Shown one piece after another: positions 9,813-18,249 of a stretch of 41,863 nt of DNA. How positions within the stretch are numbered: the first letter of the stretch is position 1; each line of letters starts with the position of its first letter. The DNA is from Clostridia bacterium (GTDB lineage: Bacteria > Bacillota > Clostridia > Oscillospirales > CAG-272). The stretch covers positions 1 to 41,863 of the forward strand of contig JAFVOP010000061.1 of NCBI GenBank assembly GCA_017505745.1, written 5' to 3'. A program made the position numbers and the translations under genes. The notes below the pieces were generated by a model. The model ran no database searches. It saw only the letters and a program-made list of their open reading frames with translations, and was not told where the DNA came from.

Positions 9813-9931
9813 ATCTAAACCTCCTTGTATCATGCCGTTGCTCCAATATATGATTTCGAAATCTTTTTTTTGCTTGTACGATCCTTTTGGGCAAAAAGAA
9901 CCTAAAATGCAAAGAAATTTCCAACTTTTCA

Positions 9932-9960
9932 TTGACGGAGGATACGAAATATGGTATACT
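9932..9960 (+). promoter_or_regulatory. Sigma-A promoter of the phosphofructokinase gene
   Basis: TTGACG at 9932-9937, 17-bp spacer, TATACT at 9955-9960, with an extended TG at 9952-9953. The predicted transcript starts about 20 nt before the ATG at 9990. Confidence 0.82.
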
Positions 9961-9989
9961 ATCCATATATTTTGATTGGAGTAAGGAAG

Positions 9990-11228
9990 ATGGATTTACT
10001 TTACGGAAATGCAGTCGTTGGGCAAAGCGGTGGCCCGACTTCAGCGATCAATGCAACGCTTGCGGGGGTGATCCGCGGAATGAAGGAAAATCTTTCTCAA
10101 GGACAGATCAAAACCCTTTACGGAATGCGCAACGGCGTAGAGGGATTGATGCGGGAGCAGCTATTGGATTTAGGGAAAGCTTTTGATACCGAAGAAAAGC
10201 TACAGCTTCTGGAGCATACACCGGCTGCGGCGCTTGGCTCCTGCCGCAAAAAGCTTCCGAATCCCACAGAGGATGAGACCTTCTACGAGAATTTAATTTC
10301 CATTTTCCGTAAATACGATATTCGCTACTTTTTCTACATTGGCGGCAATGATTCGATGGATACGGTTGCAAAGTTATCGGCGTATACCAAAGCGCATGAT
10401 TATGAAATGCGTATTTTGGGAATTCCGAAAACCATTGACAACGATCTGGTTGGTACCGATCACACTCCGGGATTTGGCTCTGCGGCCAAATTTGTTGCGG
10501 TTACGGTACAGGAGATCATTCGTGATTGCGCAGTTTATCAAATTCCTGCTGTTACGATCGTGGAGATCATGGGTCGCGATGCAGGATGGTTGACCGCAGC
10601 CTCTGCGATCGGACGGGTGGTAAACGGCATCGAGCCGGATCTGGTATATCTACCGGAGCGTGTATTTGACATGCAACGGTTTTACGCGGATGTGAGAGCC
10701 GCATTGAAACGTCATCCAAACGTGGTGATTGCCGTTTCCGAAGGAGTTCGCTTTGCCGACGGTCATTACGTGGGCGAGGGGACACAAACGGGAGCGGTGG
10801 ACGTATTTGGACACGCCTATCTTGCAGGCACAGGAAAAGCACTTGAAATGGCTCTGAAGGCCGAGATTGGATGCAAGGTGCGGTCGGTAGAGCTAAATCT
10901 GCCGCAGCGTTGCTCGGCGCACGTAGCGTCGGGGGTGGACCTTGCGGAGTCGGTCACCGTTGGAAAGCACGCGATCAAAGCCGCAGGGGAGGGAATCTCC
11001 GGGCATATGATGCTGTTTGAGCGAGTATCGGACGAGCCCTATCGCGTGGAAGTCAAGCATTCCGACGTTTCAGTGATTGCCAACCGGATTCGTAAGGTAG
11101 ACGATGCCTTTATCTGTGCCTCGGGAAATCACGTAACCGATGCTTGTTGCTACTATTTGCTTCCCTTGATCCAAGGTGAAGCGGGTAGCATTTATGAAAA
11201 CGGACTGCCCAAGCATTTGATTCTTTGA
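9990..11228 (+). CDS. pfp: Pyrophosphate-dependent 6-phosphofructokinase
   Basis: This 412-residue enzyme phosphorylates fructose 6-phosphate to the 1,6-bisphosphate in glycolysis. The substrate loop reads GGND (118-121) and PKTIDND (146-152). Asp at the second variable position and Lys after the Pro are the residues that mark PPi-dependent enzymes as opposed to ATP-dependent ones. The MGRDAGW motif (194-200) is also present. PPi enzymes are reversible. The ATG at 9990 is preceded by GGAGTAAGGAAG; the longer frame from 9951 overlaps the -10 hexamer and is rejected. The next gene starts 20 nt downstream, so the two are probably co-transcribed. A class II aldolase for the next glycolytic step is at 18.2 kb. 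Confidence 0.93.
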   Translation: MDLLYGNAVVGQSGGPTSAINATLAGVIRGMKENLSQGQIKTLYGMRNGVEGLMREQLLDLGKAFDTEEKLQLLEHTPAAALGSCRKKLPNPTEDETFYENLISIFRKYDIRYFFYIGGNDSMDTVAKLSAYTKAHDYEMRILGIPKTIDNDLVGTDHTPGFGSAAKFVAVTVQEIIRDCAVYQIPAVTIVEIMGRDAGWLTAASAIGRVVNGIEPDLVYLPERVFDMQRFYADVRAALKRHPNVVIAVSEGVRFADGHYVGEGTQTGAVDVFGHAYLAGTGKALEMALKAEIGCKVRSVELNLPQRCSAHVASGVDLAESVTVGKHAIKAAGEGISGHMMLFERVSDEPYRVEVKHSDVSVIANRIRKVDDAFICASGNHVTDACCYYLLPLIQGEAGSIYENGLPKHLIL

Positions 11229-11247
11229 ATGGAAAGAGGATAATTTT

Positions 11248-12009
11248 ATGAAAATTGCAGTAATTACGGGGGCTTCCTCGGGAATGGGACGCGAATTTGT
11301 TATTCAACTCAGCGAGCAAAAGCAGTTTGATGAGATCTGGGTAATTGCGCGCCGTACCGACCGCTTGGAGTCTCTTCAAAAGGACGTTCCCAATACCAGG
11401 ATCCGCCCGGTCTCGTTGGATCTGACGCGTGAGGAAAGCATTGAGGAATACCGCGCACTTCTGGAACAGGAAAAGCCGGAGGTAGATGTGCTGGTAAATG
11501 CCAGCGGTTTTGGCCGCTTTGGTACCTTTTCGGATATGGAGCCCGACGTGCTGTATCGCATGATCGATCTTAATTGCAAGGCTTACGTGGGAATGACCTA
11601 CGCCACGCTTCCGTATTTGCATAAAGGGAGCGAGGTGTATCAGTTGGATTCGCTCTCTTCTTTCCAGCCGGTTCCTTATATTTGCGTATACGGCGCTACG
11701 AAAGCGTTTGTTCTCAGCTTTAGTCGTGCTTTGAACGTAGAGCTTAAGTCTCGCGGTATCCATATGATGGCGGTTTGTCCCGGTTGGGTAAAGACCGAGT
11801 TTTTCGATCACGCCGTAACCGACAACACCATTACGTACTACAACAAGTTTTTTACTCCCGAGCAGGTCATCACGCGTGCATTGCGCGATATGAAAAAGCG
11901 CAAGGATGTTTCGATCTGCGGCTTTTCTGTGCGCGCACAGGTTTTTTTCACCAAGCTGTTGCCTCATAAGCTGGTTATGAAGATTTGGTGCAAGCAACAG
12001 AAAAAGTAA
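11248..12009 (+). CDS. Short-chain dehydrogenase/reductase
   Basis: This 253-residue classical SDR has the cofactor motif TGASSGMG (7-14), an NASG segment (about 84-87), catalytic Ser near 135, and Tyr148-x3-Lys152 (YGATK). The basic stretch IARRTDRL after the second strand suggests NADP(H). The C-terminal end is Lys-rich (KLVMKIWCKQQKK). The substrate is not deducible. An ATG with GGAAAGAGGA upstream starts it 20 nt after the phosphofructokinase stop. Confidence 0.88.
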   Translation: MKIAVITGASSGMGREFVIQLSEQKQFDEIWVIARRTDRLESLQKDVPNTRIRPVSLDLTREESIEEYRALLEQEKPEVDVLVNASGFGRFGTFSDMEPDVLYRMIDLNCKAYVGMTYATLPYLHKGSEVYQLDSLSSFQPVPYICVYGATKAFVLSFSRALNVELKSRGIHMMAVCPGWVKTEFFDHAVTDNTITYYNKFFTPEQVITRALRDMKKRKDVSICGFSVRAQVFFTKLLPHKLVMKIWCKQQKK

Positions 12010-12049
12010 GCTTTTGCGGCGGATTCTTTCGTTCTAAATAATTCTCTCA

Positions 12050-12079
12050 CTTCGTACATTGGTAACAGTTGATACGAAG
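12050..12079 (+). promoter_or_regulatory. Small inverted repeat next to the wecB ribosome binding site
   Basis: CTTCGTA at 12050-12056 can pair with TACGAAG at 12073-12079, and the right arm overlaps the first bases of the AAGGAGG site at 12077-12083. A translational or protein-binding role is only a possibility; no clear promoter hexamers are visible in the 81-bp gap before wecB. Confidence 0.3.
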
Positions 12080-12090
12080 GAGGCGAATCT

Positions 12091-13191
12091 ATGAAGAAAA
12101 TCATGGTGGTATTGGGGACCCGCCCCGAGGCGATCAAGCTTTGTCCACTGATCCGAGAGCTTAAACAACGTCCTGCGTTTGACGTTTCCATTTGTTCCAC
12201 CGGTCAGCACCGCGCCATGCTTGACAGCGCTTGCGCGGCATTTTCTGTGAAACCGGATTTTGATATGGACGTGATGCGAACGGGACAGACTCTCTCGGAC
12301 GTCACTGCTCGGATTCTGAAGAAGGCCGACGAGATTTTAGTGGCAGAGCAACCCGATCTGGTACTGGTGCAGGGAGATACCACAACGGCGTTTGCCGGGG
12401 CTTTGAGTGCCTTTCACCGCCGTATCCCCATTGGACATATAGAAGCAGGGCTTCGCACGTATTGTATCCGAGAGCCTTTCCCGGAGGAATTTCATCGCCA
12501 AGCCATTTCACATATTGCCGATTATCATTTTGCGCCTACCGTAACCGCAAAACGAAATTTGCTGCGAGAGGGGATTCCGGACCGCTCGATCTTTATCACG
12601 GGAAATACCGTAGTAGATGCATTGCGGATCACATTAACCGAGAAAAAACCACTTTATCAGTGGAATCTTCCGCCCGATAAGCGTGTGGTGATCTTCACCG
12701 CGCATCGAAGAGAAAGCTTTGGTGAACCGATCCGAAATATGCTTTTGGCACTTCGGAAGATTGTAGAGACGACACCCGACGTATTGGTCTTTTTTCCCGT
12801 GCATCACAATCCCGAGGTGCGTCGAGTAGCGATCGAGATCTTGAAAGGCGTTCCGCGGATCCGTATGCTGGAGCCTCCCGAGATCGTTACCTTCCATCAT
12901 CTGCTTTCCAAGGCCTATCTGGTGCTCACCGATAGCGGTGGGATCCAGGAGGAAGCGTCAGCGCTTGGGATACCCACGATCGTGATGCGGTATTCCTCCG
13001 AACGTACCGAGGGGATACGAGCGGGAGTATTAAAGCTTGCGGGAAGCGGAGAAGAGGGGATTGTTTCTTTGGCGCAACGCTTGCTCGCACCCAATTCGGA
13101 GGACTATCTTGCTATGCGTAAGCCGTCGGCTATTTACGGAGACGGAAATGCATCGGTGCGCATTGCCAATATTTTGGAAAAAGAACTTTAA
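12091..13191 (+). CDS. wecB: Non-hydrolysing UDP-N-acetylglucosamine 2-epimerase
   Basis: This 366-residue GT-B fold enzyme interconverts UDP-GlcNAc and UDP-ManNAc, supplying ManNAc for teichoic acid linkage units or capsule. Family motifs are GTRPEAIK (9-16), STGQHRAML, VQGDTTTAFAGAL, GHIEAGLRT, GNTVVDAL, FTAHRRESFG and LTDSGGIQEEA. It starts with ATG after AAGGAGG. The following LysR gene begins 35 nt downstream. Confidence 0.95.
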   Translation: MKKIMVVLGTRPEAIKLCPLIRELKQRPAFDVSICSTGQHRAMLDSACAAFSVKPDFDMDVMRTGQTLSDVTARILKKADEILVAEQPDLVLVQGDTTTAFAGALSAFHRRIPIGHIEAGLRTYCIREPFPEEFHRQAISHIADYHFAPTVTAKRNLLREGIPDRSIFITGNTVVDALRITLTEKKPLYQWNLPPDKRVVIFTAHRRESFGEPIRNMLLALRKIVETTPDVLVFFPVHHNPEVRRVAIEILKGVPRIRMLEPPEIVTFHHLLSKAYLVLTDSGGIQEEASALGIPTIVMRYSSERTEGIRAGVLKLAGSGEEGIVSLAQRLLAPNSEDYLAMRKPSAIYGDGNASVRIANILEKEL

Positions 13192-13226
13192 AAAGAAAAG
13201 ATTATCAAAAAACGAGGTAAACGGTT

Positions 13227-14162
13227 TTGAATCTGGTACACTTGAAATACGCTGTGGAGGTTGCTAAAACGCAATCCATCAGCAAAGCGGCGGAAAATCT
13301 TTATATGGGTCAGCCTAACCTGAGCCGTGCCATCAAGGAATTGGAGGATTCACTTGGGGTAACGCTGTTTTCGCGTACCTCCAAGGGGATCTCGCTTACT
13401 CCGGACGGAGAAGAGTTTTTACAGTATGCAAAGCGGATTCTTCGGCAGGTGGACGAGGTGGAGGAGATCTATCGAAACGGTAAGATCTATAAACAAAAGC
13501 TTTCGGTTTGCGTGCCGCGTTCCAGTTATATTTCGGCGGCCTTTGCCGAATTTGCGAAAAGTTTGTCGATGGAGTCTCCTGCAGAGATCTTTTACAAGGA
13601 AACCAACTCCAGCCGAACCGTGAGCAATATCGTGAGAGAAGAATATAACTTGGGAATCGTCCGTTTTCAAACCGCTTTTGAGCGATACTATGAAAACCTG
13701 TTTGAAGAGAAGAATCTGGAGCATGAGCAGCTTACCGAATTTTCCTATGTACTGTTGGTTTCCAAGGATTCTCCGCTTGCCAAAAAAAGGAATGTACAGC
13801 TTAAGGAGCTTGCTGACTATATTGAGATCACGCACGGAGATCCTTACGTTCCGTCTCTTCCGATGATCGACGTAAAAAAAGCCGAGCTTTCCGAATTTGT
13901 TGACAAGCGTATTTTTGTGTTTGAAAGAGGAAGTCAGTTTGAGCTTCTTGAAAAGCTTCCGGTTGCCTTTATGTGGGTGTCTCCTGTTCCCAACGAAATT
14001 TTAGAAAAATATCACCTTACCGCGCTTTCCTGCAGTGCGAGCGCCAAGGTATATAAGGACGTACTGATTTATCGCAAAGGCTACCGTCCCACGGAGCTGG
14101 ACCGTCGTTTTATTTCGGCGGTTTCCAATATTGAACTGCAAAAAAGAGAAACGAATGCATGA
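13227..14162 (+). CDS. LysR-type transcriptional regulator
   Basis: The 311-residue protein has the N-terminal LysR winged helix-turn-helix (SISKAAENLYMGQPNLSRAIKELE, about 18-41, then LGVTLFSRTSKGISLTPDGE) and a C-terminal periplasmic-binding-like effector domain. The start codon is TTG, with GAGG about 10 nt upstream; no ATG fits the family N terminus. The effector and target are unknown. It is not divergent from a neighbour, as LysR genes often are; it follows wecB in the same direction and ends at a shared terminator. Confidence 0.92.
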   Translation: MNLVHLKYAVEVAKTQSISKAAENLYMGQPNLSRAIKELEDSLGVTLFSRTSKGISLTPDGEEFLQYAKRILRQVDEVEEIYRNGKIYKQKLSVCVPRSSYISAAFAEFAKSLSMESPAEIFYKETNSSRTVSNIVREEYNLGIVRFQTAFERYYENLFEEKNLEHEQLTEFSYVLLVSKDSPLAKKRNVQLKELADYIEITHGDPYVPSLPMIDVKKAELSEFVDKRIFVFERGSQFELLEKLPVAFMWVSPVPNEILEKYHLTALSCSASAKVYKDVLIYRKGYRPTELDRRFISAVSNIELQKRETNA

Positions 14163-14208
14163 AAAAAACCTTGCAGATGCAACAAGCTTGGCAACTGCAA
14201 GGTTTTTT
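14163..14208. terminator. Bidirectional terminator between the LysR gene and the recombinase gene
   Basis: The stem arms at about 14163-14176 and 14195-14208 (core CCTTGCAG/CTGCAAGG) are flanked by an A-run and a T-run, so the hairpin serves both convergent genes. Confidence 0.88.
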
Positions 14209-15212
14209 TATTTTTTCCTTTTTTGACCGGCGAGAGGATTTTGTGTCATGGCACGTTCCATATCCTGATTGCTGATATGGGTATAGATCTGGGTAGTATT
14301 GAGCTGCTCGTGGCCGAGAATCTCCTTGAGTACACGGACGTCCACATTTCCGGATTGATACATCAGCGTTGCCGCCGTATGACGCAGCTTATGTACCGAA
14401 TAGTGCTTGGATTCCAGTCCTGCAAGCTGAAGATATTTATAGACCATGAGTTGTACGGTCTTTACACTCATCCGCTGCTCCAACCGGCTCAAAAAGAGCG
14501 CATTGTCATGGACATGCGTATATTTACTGCTTTTGCGGACCGAAAGATACTCCCGTAAGACAGTCTGACACGCCTCGTTAAGGTAAATGATACGCTCCTT
14601 ACTTCCTTTACCGGTTACGCGAAGGGAGAGGAGATTGGAATCAATGTCCGAAAGATTGATTCCCACCAGCTCCGAAAGTCGCATTCCGCAATTGAGAAAC
14701 AGGGTGATAATTGCATAATCCCGAATGCGGTAGGGAGATTCCTTGTCATTTTCCACTGCTTCCAGAAGGCGGAGTGCTTCTTCCAGGGTCAGCACCTTGG
14801 GAAGGGTTTTTCGTGGCTTGGGAGAGTCAATATCGACCGTTGGATTATATTCCAGATAATGGCGTTTGTTCACCAGGTATTTATAAAGCGAGCGAATCGC
14901 GGAAAGCTTTCTGGATCGAGACGACCACTGATTTCCGCGTTCGGAATTCGCATAATACAAAAAATCGTACAGATCCTCCGTGCGGATTTTTCCAAGCTGT
15001 TCCAGGCCAACCACGGATACGTCAATATTTAAAAACTCCTCTGAATGAAAATCGATCCCTCTTTCCCGTGCGAGAAGAAAACGAAAAAAGGTTCGAAGAT
15101 CAAAAAGATACTCCTCCACCGTTTTTTTAGAGCATCCCTGAATGGAGGATTTATAGGCGGCGTATTCTTGTATCAGGGAAGAGAACTCCTGAACGGAAAT
15201 TACAGTGCTCAT
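14208..15212 (-). CDS. Tyrosine recombinase of the XerC/XerD family
   Basis: This 334-residue protein has an N-terminal SAM-like core-binding domain (about 8-120) and a catalytic domain with the full set of residues: Arg178 (GMRLSE), Lys202 (GKGSKER), His274 and Arg277 (HKLRHTA), His301 (LGHEQ) and the nucleophile Tyr310. Xer enzymes resolve chromosome dimers at dif, and some filamentous phages borrow them for integration. It is about 30 residues longer than typical XerC/D, mostly in the N-terminal half. It stands alone with an AAGGAGG site and no adjacent att-like repeats, so it looks like a housekeeping or stand-alone recombinase, not a phage integrase. XerC versus XerD cannot be settled by eye. 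Confidence 0.88.
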   Translation of the reverse strand: MSTVISVQEFSSLIQEYAAYKSSIQGCSKKTVEEYLFDLRTFFRFLLARERGIDFHSEEFLNIDVSVVGLEQLGKIRTEDLYDFLYYANSERGNQWSSRSRKLSAIRSLYKYLVNKRHYLEYNPTVDIDSPKPRKTLPKVLTLEEALRLLEAVENDKESPYRIRDYAIITLFLNCGMRLSELVGINLSDIDSNLLSLRVTGKGSKERIIYLNEACQTVLREYLSVRKSSKYTHVHDNALFLSRLEQRMSVKTVQLMVYKYLQLAGLESKHYSVHKLRHTAATLMYQSGNVDVRVLKEILGHEQLNTTQIYTHISNQDMERAMTQNPLAGQKRKK

Positions 15213-15297
15213 ATTGCCTCCTTTTGCATTGATATTCTTATTATACTACATATCTTGATTTTTTAGTTGATAAATTGTAAATTTTTGTGTGCCTGTG

Positions 15298-15326
15298 TTG
15301 CTTTTTTCAAGCCTTTTCGATATAAT
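15298..15326 (+). promoter_or_regulatory. Sigma-A promoter of the four-helix membrane protein gene
   Basis: TTGCTT at 15298-15303, 17-bp spacer, TATAAT at 15321-15326. The start codon is at 15372. Confidence 0.75.
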
Positions 15327-15371
15327 AGTAGCACTGTATAGTTTTTTGAAACGGTATTGTGAGGTGTTTTC

Positions 15372-15959
15372 ATGAAGCAGTTCTTCCGAACCCATTCTTA
15401 TGATATGGTGAAAATGTTTCTGTATCAGTTTGCGATCGCGATTTTTGGCTTTTCCCTTGCTTTTGCGGTAGGAAAGGCGAATAGCGTGCCCTTGCGAAAC
15501 GGAACCAGCATATTTGCCATTTTGTTTTATTTGTTTCTGCTTTATACTTTGGCATGGGATCTTGGATATCAGGATAAGGTCTCGGTTGAATACGGAAAAA
15601 AGTCAAAAAACCTGTTTCGCGGGGCGTTGATCTCGGTTTGCGCCAATGCGGTCAATTTCATTTTGGCGTTCTTTATCATGCTTGCCAGCGTACTTCCGGA
15701 ATCTGTTATCAGTAATATCGGGGGCGTGTGCGCCAGTATTGCCGTATTGATCGAGGGAATGTATGCAGGGGTTCTTGCCAATCATGTGGGGGGAGCAGCG
15801 CTGAATTCCTATTGGTTTATGTATTTTTTGATTCCCATTCCTGCAATTTTAACCTGTTGGATCGCCTATGTGTTGGGACTGAAGGATGTAAAATTCACCT
15901 CGTTCTTTAACCGCCAGGCTTATCCGGAATCGGATCGGGAGCCGACGAAGAAAAAATAA
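15372..15959 (+). CDS. Unrecognised four-helix membrane protein
   Basis: I do not recognise this 195-residue protein. It has hydrophobic segments at about 13-34, 46-62, 83-105 and 145-168, with charged loops (YQDKVSVEYGKKSKN) and a Lys/Glu-rich tail. A weaker apolar stretch lies at about 110-135. The start is ATG after GAGGTG. It is separated by 33 nt from the histidine phosphatase gene and is probably co-transcribed. No catalytic motif is visible. Confidence 0.75.
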   Translation: MKQFFRTHSYDMVKMFLYQFAIAIFGFSLAFAVGKANSVPLRNGTSIFAILFYLFLLYTLAWDLGYQDKVSVEYGKKSKNLFRGALISVCANAVNFILAFFIMLASVLPESVISNIGGVCASIAVLIEGMYAGVLANHVGGAALNSYWFMYFLIPIPAILTCWIAYVLGLKDVKFTSFFNRQAYPESDREPTKKK

Positions 15960-15992
15960 AGATTCCGGATCGACAAATGGGGAGATGAGGCT

Positions 15993-16682
15993 ATGGACGC
16001 TTATTTTGTACGGCACGGACATCCGAATTACAAAGACGACCGCTTGACGGAGCTTGGTCATATGCAAGCGGCGGCCGCAGCAGAGCGACTGCGCGATTTG
16101 GGAATCCGAGCCATTTATGCATCCACCTGCGGTCGCGCTTACGAAACAGCGGAGCATACGGCAAAAAAACTGGGATTGAGCGTTCAAAAATGCGAATTTA
16201 TGCGCGAAATCTCTTGCCGTCCGCTTCATGAGCATGCGCGGTTTCAAAAGGGAACGGTTTGGGATTGGCTCCCGGAAATGATTGCAAACGGCGAATCCAT
16301 TACAGATGTGAATTGGCAACAAAACCCTGTCTATGCCGATACACGCATTGTGGAATCCTATCGAACCGTAACGGACGGGATCGACCGTTGGCTTGCGGAG
16401 CTCGGATATACACGCGAGGGCGCTTACTACCGCGTGGGAAAGGATACGGACAGAACCGTGGCAATGTTCAGCCACGGAGGCTCTTCGGGGGCAGTTTTTT
16501 CGCATCTTTTCGGAATTCCGTTTCCGCTGTTTTGCGCAAGCGTACATTTGGACTTTACTTCCGTAACTTTGGTTCGCTTTTCAAATGAAAGCGGAAAGCT
16601 GGTGCTTCCAAAACTGATCTATATGGGAGATGCCGGGCATATAGAAGGGCTTGAAGAAAAAGATTCTTCCTATGGGGTATAG
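15993..16682 (+). CDS. Histidine phosphatase family protein
   Basis: The 229-residue protein starts MDAYFVRHGH: the RHG motif at 7-9 holds the phospho-accepting His8. Arg48 (CGRAYETA), Glu72 (MREI) and the second catalytic His161 (FSHGGSSG) complete the phosphoglycerate-mutase-like active site. Members dephosphorylate sugars, nucleotides or cobalamin precursors; no cobalamin genes are nearby, so the substrate is open. Its ATG follows GGGGAGATGAG, and the gene ends just before a terminator shared with the convergent MATE gene. Confidence 0.88.
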   Translation: MDAYFVRHGHPNYKDDRLTELGHMQAAAAAERLRDLGIRAIYASTCGRAYETAEHTAKKLGLSVQKCEFMREISCRPLHEHARFQKGTVWDWLPEMIANGESITDVNWQQNPVYADTRIVESYRTVTDGIDRWLAELGYTREGAYYRVGKDTDRTVAMFSHGGSSGAVFSHLFGIPFPLFCASVHLDFTSVTLVRFSNESGKLVLPKLIYMGDAGHIEGLEEKDSSYGV

Positions 16683-16686
16683 AAAT

Positions 16687-16730
16687 AGCGGTGCCACCGT
16701 GCAGAAGCTACACGGCGGCACCGCTTTTGG
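16687..16730 (+). terminator. Terminator after the histidine phosphatase gene
   Basis: Arms at 16687-16701 and 16711-16725 pair with one internal mismatch, followed by TTTTGGTTTG. The hairpin overlaps the 3' end of the convergent MATE gene. Confidence 0.75.
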
Positions 16731-18084
16731 TTTGCTTTCCGGAATTCAGTGTTTTTCCGGCATATATTGCAAAAAGAATTGCAAAAAGAAAAGTTGCGGC
16801 ATCCGCGATTGGTTGCACATACAGAATGCTTTCTGGACCTAAAAAAGAGGGAAGCAGAAAGATCAGCGGAGCGAAGAACAGTCCCTGCCTCGCAGACGCA
16901 AGCAACGCGGAGCCGAACCGTTTTCCAATGGCTTGCAAGAACATGATCGTGCAGGTGATCAGGCCGTGACAAAAGAAAACGTAGCATTGCAACCGAAGCG
17001 CAAACGTCCCAATTCGAATCACCTCAGCATCATCTCGCAAAAGCGCCACAAGATCCGGGGCATAAATCCAAAACGGAATACTGATCGCTAACATTGCTGC
17101 CGTGGACAGTCCGATCGAAAACCGGAATGCGCGCCGTACCCGATCCAAGTTTCCGAAGCCATAGTTGTATCCAACTACCGGCATCATCCCTTGTCCCACA
17201 CCCAAACAAACGCTGAAAGCAAATAAAAACAGGCGAGTAACGGCAGAGATCGCGGCTACGGCGGCATCCCCCCAAGCGCCTGCGGCGCGGTTGAGCAAAA
17301 CCGTTGCAAATACGGTCAAGCCTTGCCGAAAGGCGGAGGGAAGTCCCGTGAGCAGGATTCGTCCGCTTTCGGAAAAATCTGAGAGTGTGATTTTTTGAAA
17401 CAGTTCAATTTGACTTTTATGAAAGATATAAGCCGAAAGCAAGATCAAAAGACTAACCGCTTGGCTGATCAACGTGGCCAGGGATGCTCCCGCGATCCCG
17501 AGTCCAACCGTGTGGATCAGAAGAGGATCCAGCGCGATGTTGAGTAAACTTCCACTCAAAAGACCAACCATAGAATAGATGGCTTTGCCCTCCGCTCTCA
17601 ACAATTGGCTCAAAACGAAGGCGGTACACATAAACGGAGTAGAAAAAAACAAAAACCGTGCGTAAGACATCGCGTAGGGGTAAATACTCTCACCGGCGCC
17701 AAGTGTGCGCAGGATCGGTCCACCCCAAAAAAGGCCTGCCAGCATGATCAAAATTCCGCTCAGGACCGAAAGCCAAAACGCGATGCGAGCATAGCGCCCC
17801 GCATCCCCGTCTCGCTTTTCACCAAGCTTACGGGATATCAGGCTTCCCGCACCGAGCCCCAAGGTATAGCCAATCGCCTGGATCAGTGCCTGGATGGCGA
17901 AGGTAACGCCAACCGCCGCGCTTGCGCTGGTACCGAGCTCCGACACGAAAAACGCATCCGCAAGGCTATAGAGTGCCGTGACCAGCATTCCAACCGTAGT
18001 GGGTAGTGCCAGACGAAGGATCAGTGGGGGAATCCGACCTTCCGTCATTTTCAGATGCTGTTTTTTTGATTTTTCTTCATTCAT
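16708..18084 (-). CDS. MATE family multidrug/cation antiporter
   Basis: The 458-residue protein has about 12 hydrophobic helices in two homologous halves and the family N terminus MTEGRIPPLILRLALPT (from residue 13), with ADAFFVSELGT and AVGVTFAIQALIQAIGYTLGLGAGSLISRKLG. MATE proteins export drugs or metabolites using Na+ or H+ gradients. I kept the start at 18084 although its ribosome binding site is weak, because the alternative ATG at 18048 has none. The C terminus is Lys/Gly-rich and cytoplasmic. Confidence 0.9.
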   Translation of the reverse strand: MNEEKSKKQHLKMTEGRIPPLILRLALPTTVGMLVTALYSLADAFFVSELGTSASAAVGVTFAIQALIQAIGYTLGLGAGSLISRKLGEKRDGDAGRYARIAFWLSVLSGILIMLAGLFWGGPILRTLGAGESIYPYAMSYARFLFFSTPFMCTAFVLSQLLRAEGKAIYSMVGLLSGSLLNIALDPLLIHTVGLGIAGASLATLISQAVSLLILLSAYIFHKSQIELFQKITLSDFSESGRILLTGLPSAFRQGLTVFATVLLNRAAGAWGDAAVAAISAVTRLFLFAFSVCLGVGQGMMPVVGYNYGFGNLDRVRRAFRFSIGLSTAAMLAISIPFWIYAPDLVALLRDDAEVIRIGTFALRLQCYVFFCHGLITCTIMFLQAIGKRFGSALLASARQGLFFAPLIFLLPSFLGPESILYVQPIADAATFLFAILFAIYAGKTLNSGKQTKSGAAV

Positions 18085-18182
18085 TTGTTATAACCCTGCT
18101 TTCTTTCACCTGCTTATATTATGCGCAGGAGTATGAAAAACATGAATTTTAGAGAAATCTTCTTAAGATCTGAAAAAAAGAC

Positions 18183-18211
18183 TTGATTTTTGTTTGAATA
18201 TGGTATATAAT
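18183..18211 (+). promoter_or_regulatory. Sigma-A promoter of the aldolase gene
   Basis: TTGATT at 18183-18188, 17-bp spacer, TATAAT at 18206-18211. The leader is only about 30 nt before the ATG at 18250, which rules out a large riboswitch. Confidence 0.8.
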
Positions 18212-18249
18212 GTATAAGAATGCGAATCTAAAAGCACACGGAGGTTATT

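Noticed and set aside
9813..9860. A SigE-like promoter (TCATATA, 14 bp, GATACAAG) in front of sigK
   Set aside because: The match is attractive, but the implied transcript start would fall inside or after the ribosome binding site, so I do not annotate it.
13227..14162. LysR gene as regulator of the wecB operon by divergent control
   Set aside because: It is co-directional and downstream, with no divergent promoter region; any link to wecB is unproven.
18085..18249. Possible riboswitch before the aldolase gene
   Set aside because: The promoter leaves a leader of only about 30 nt, too short for a known class.
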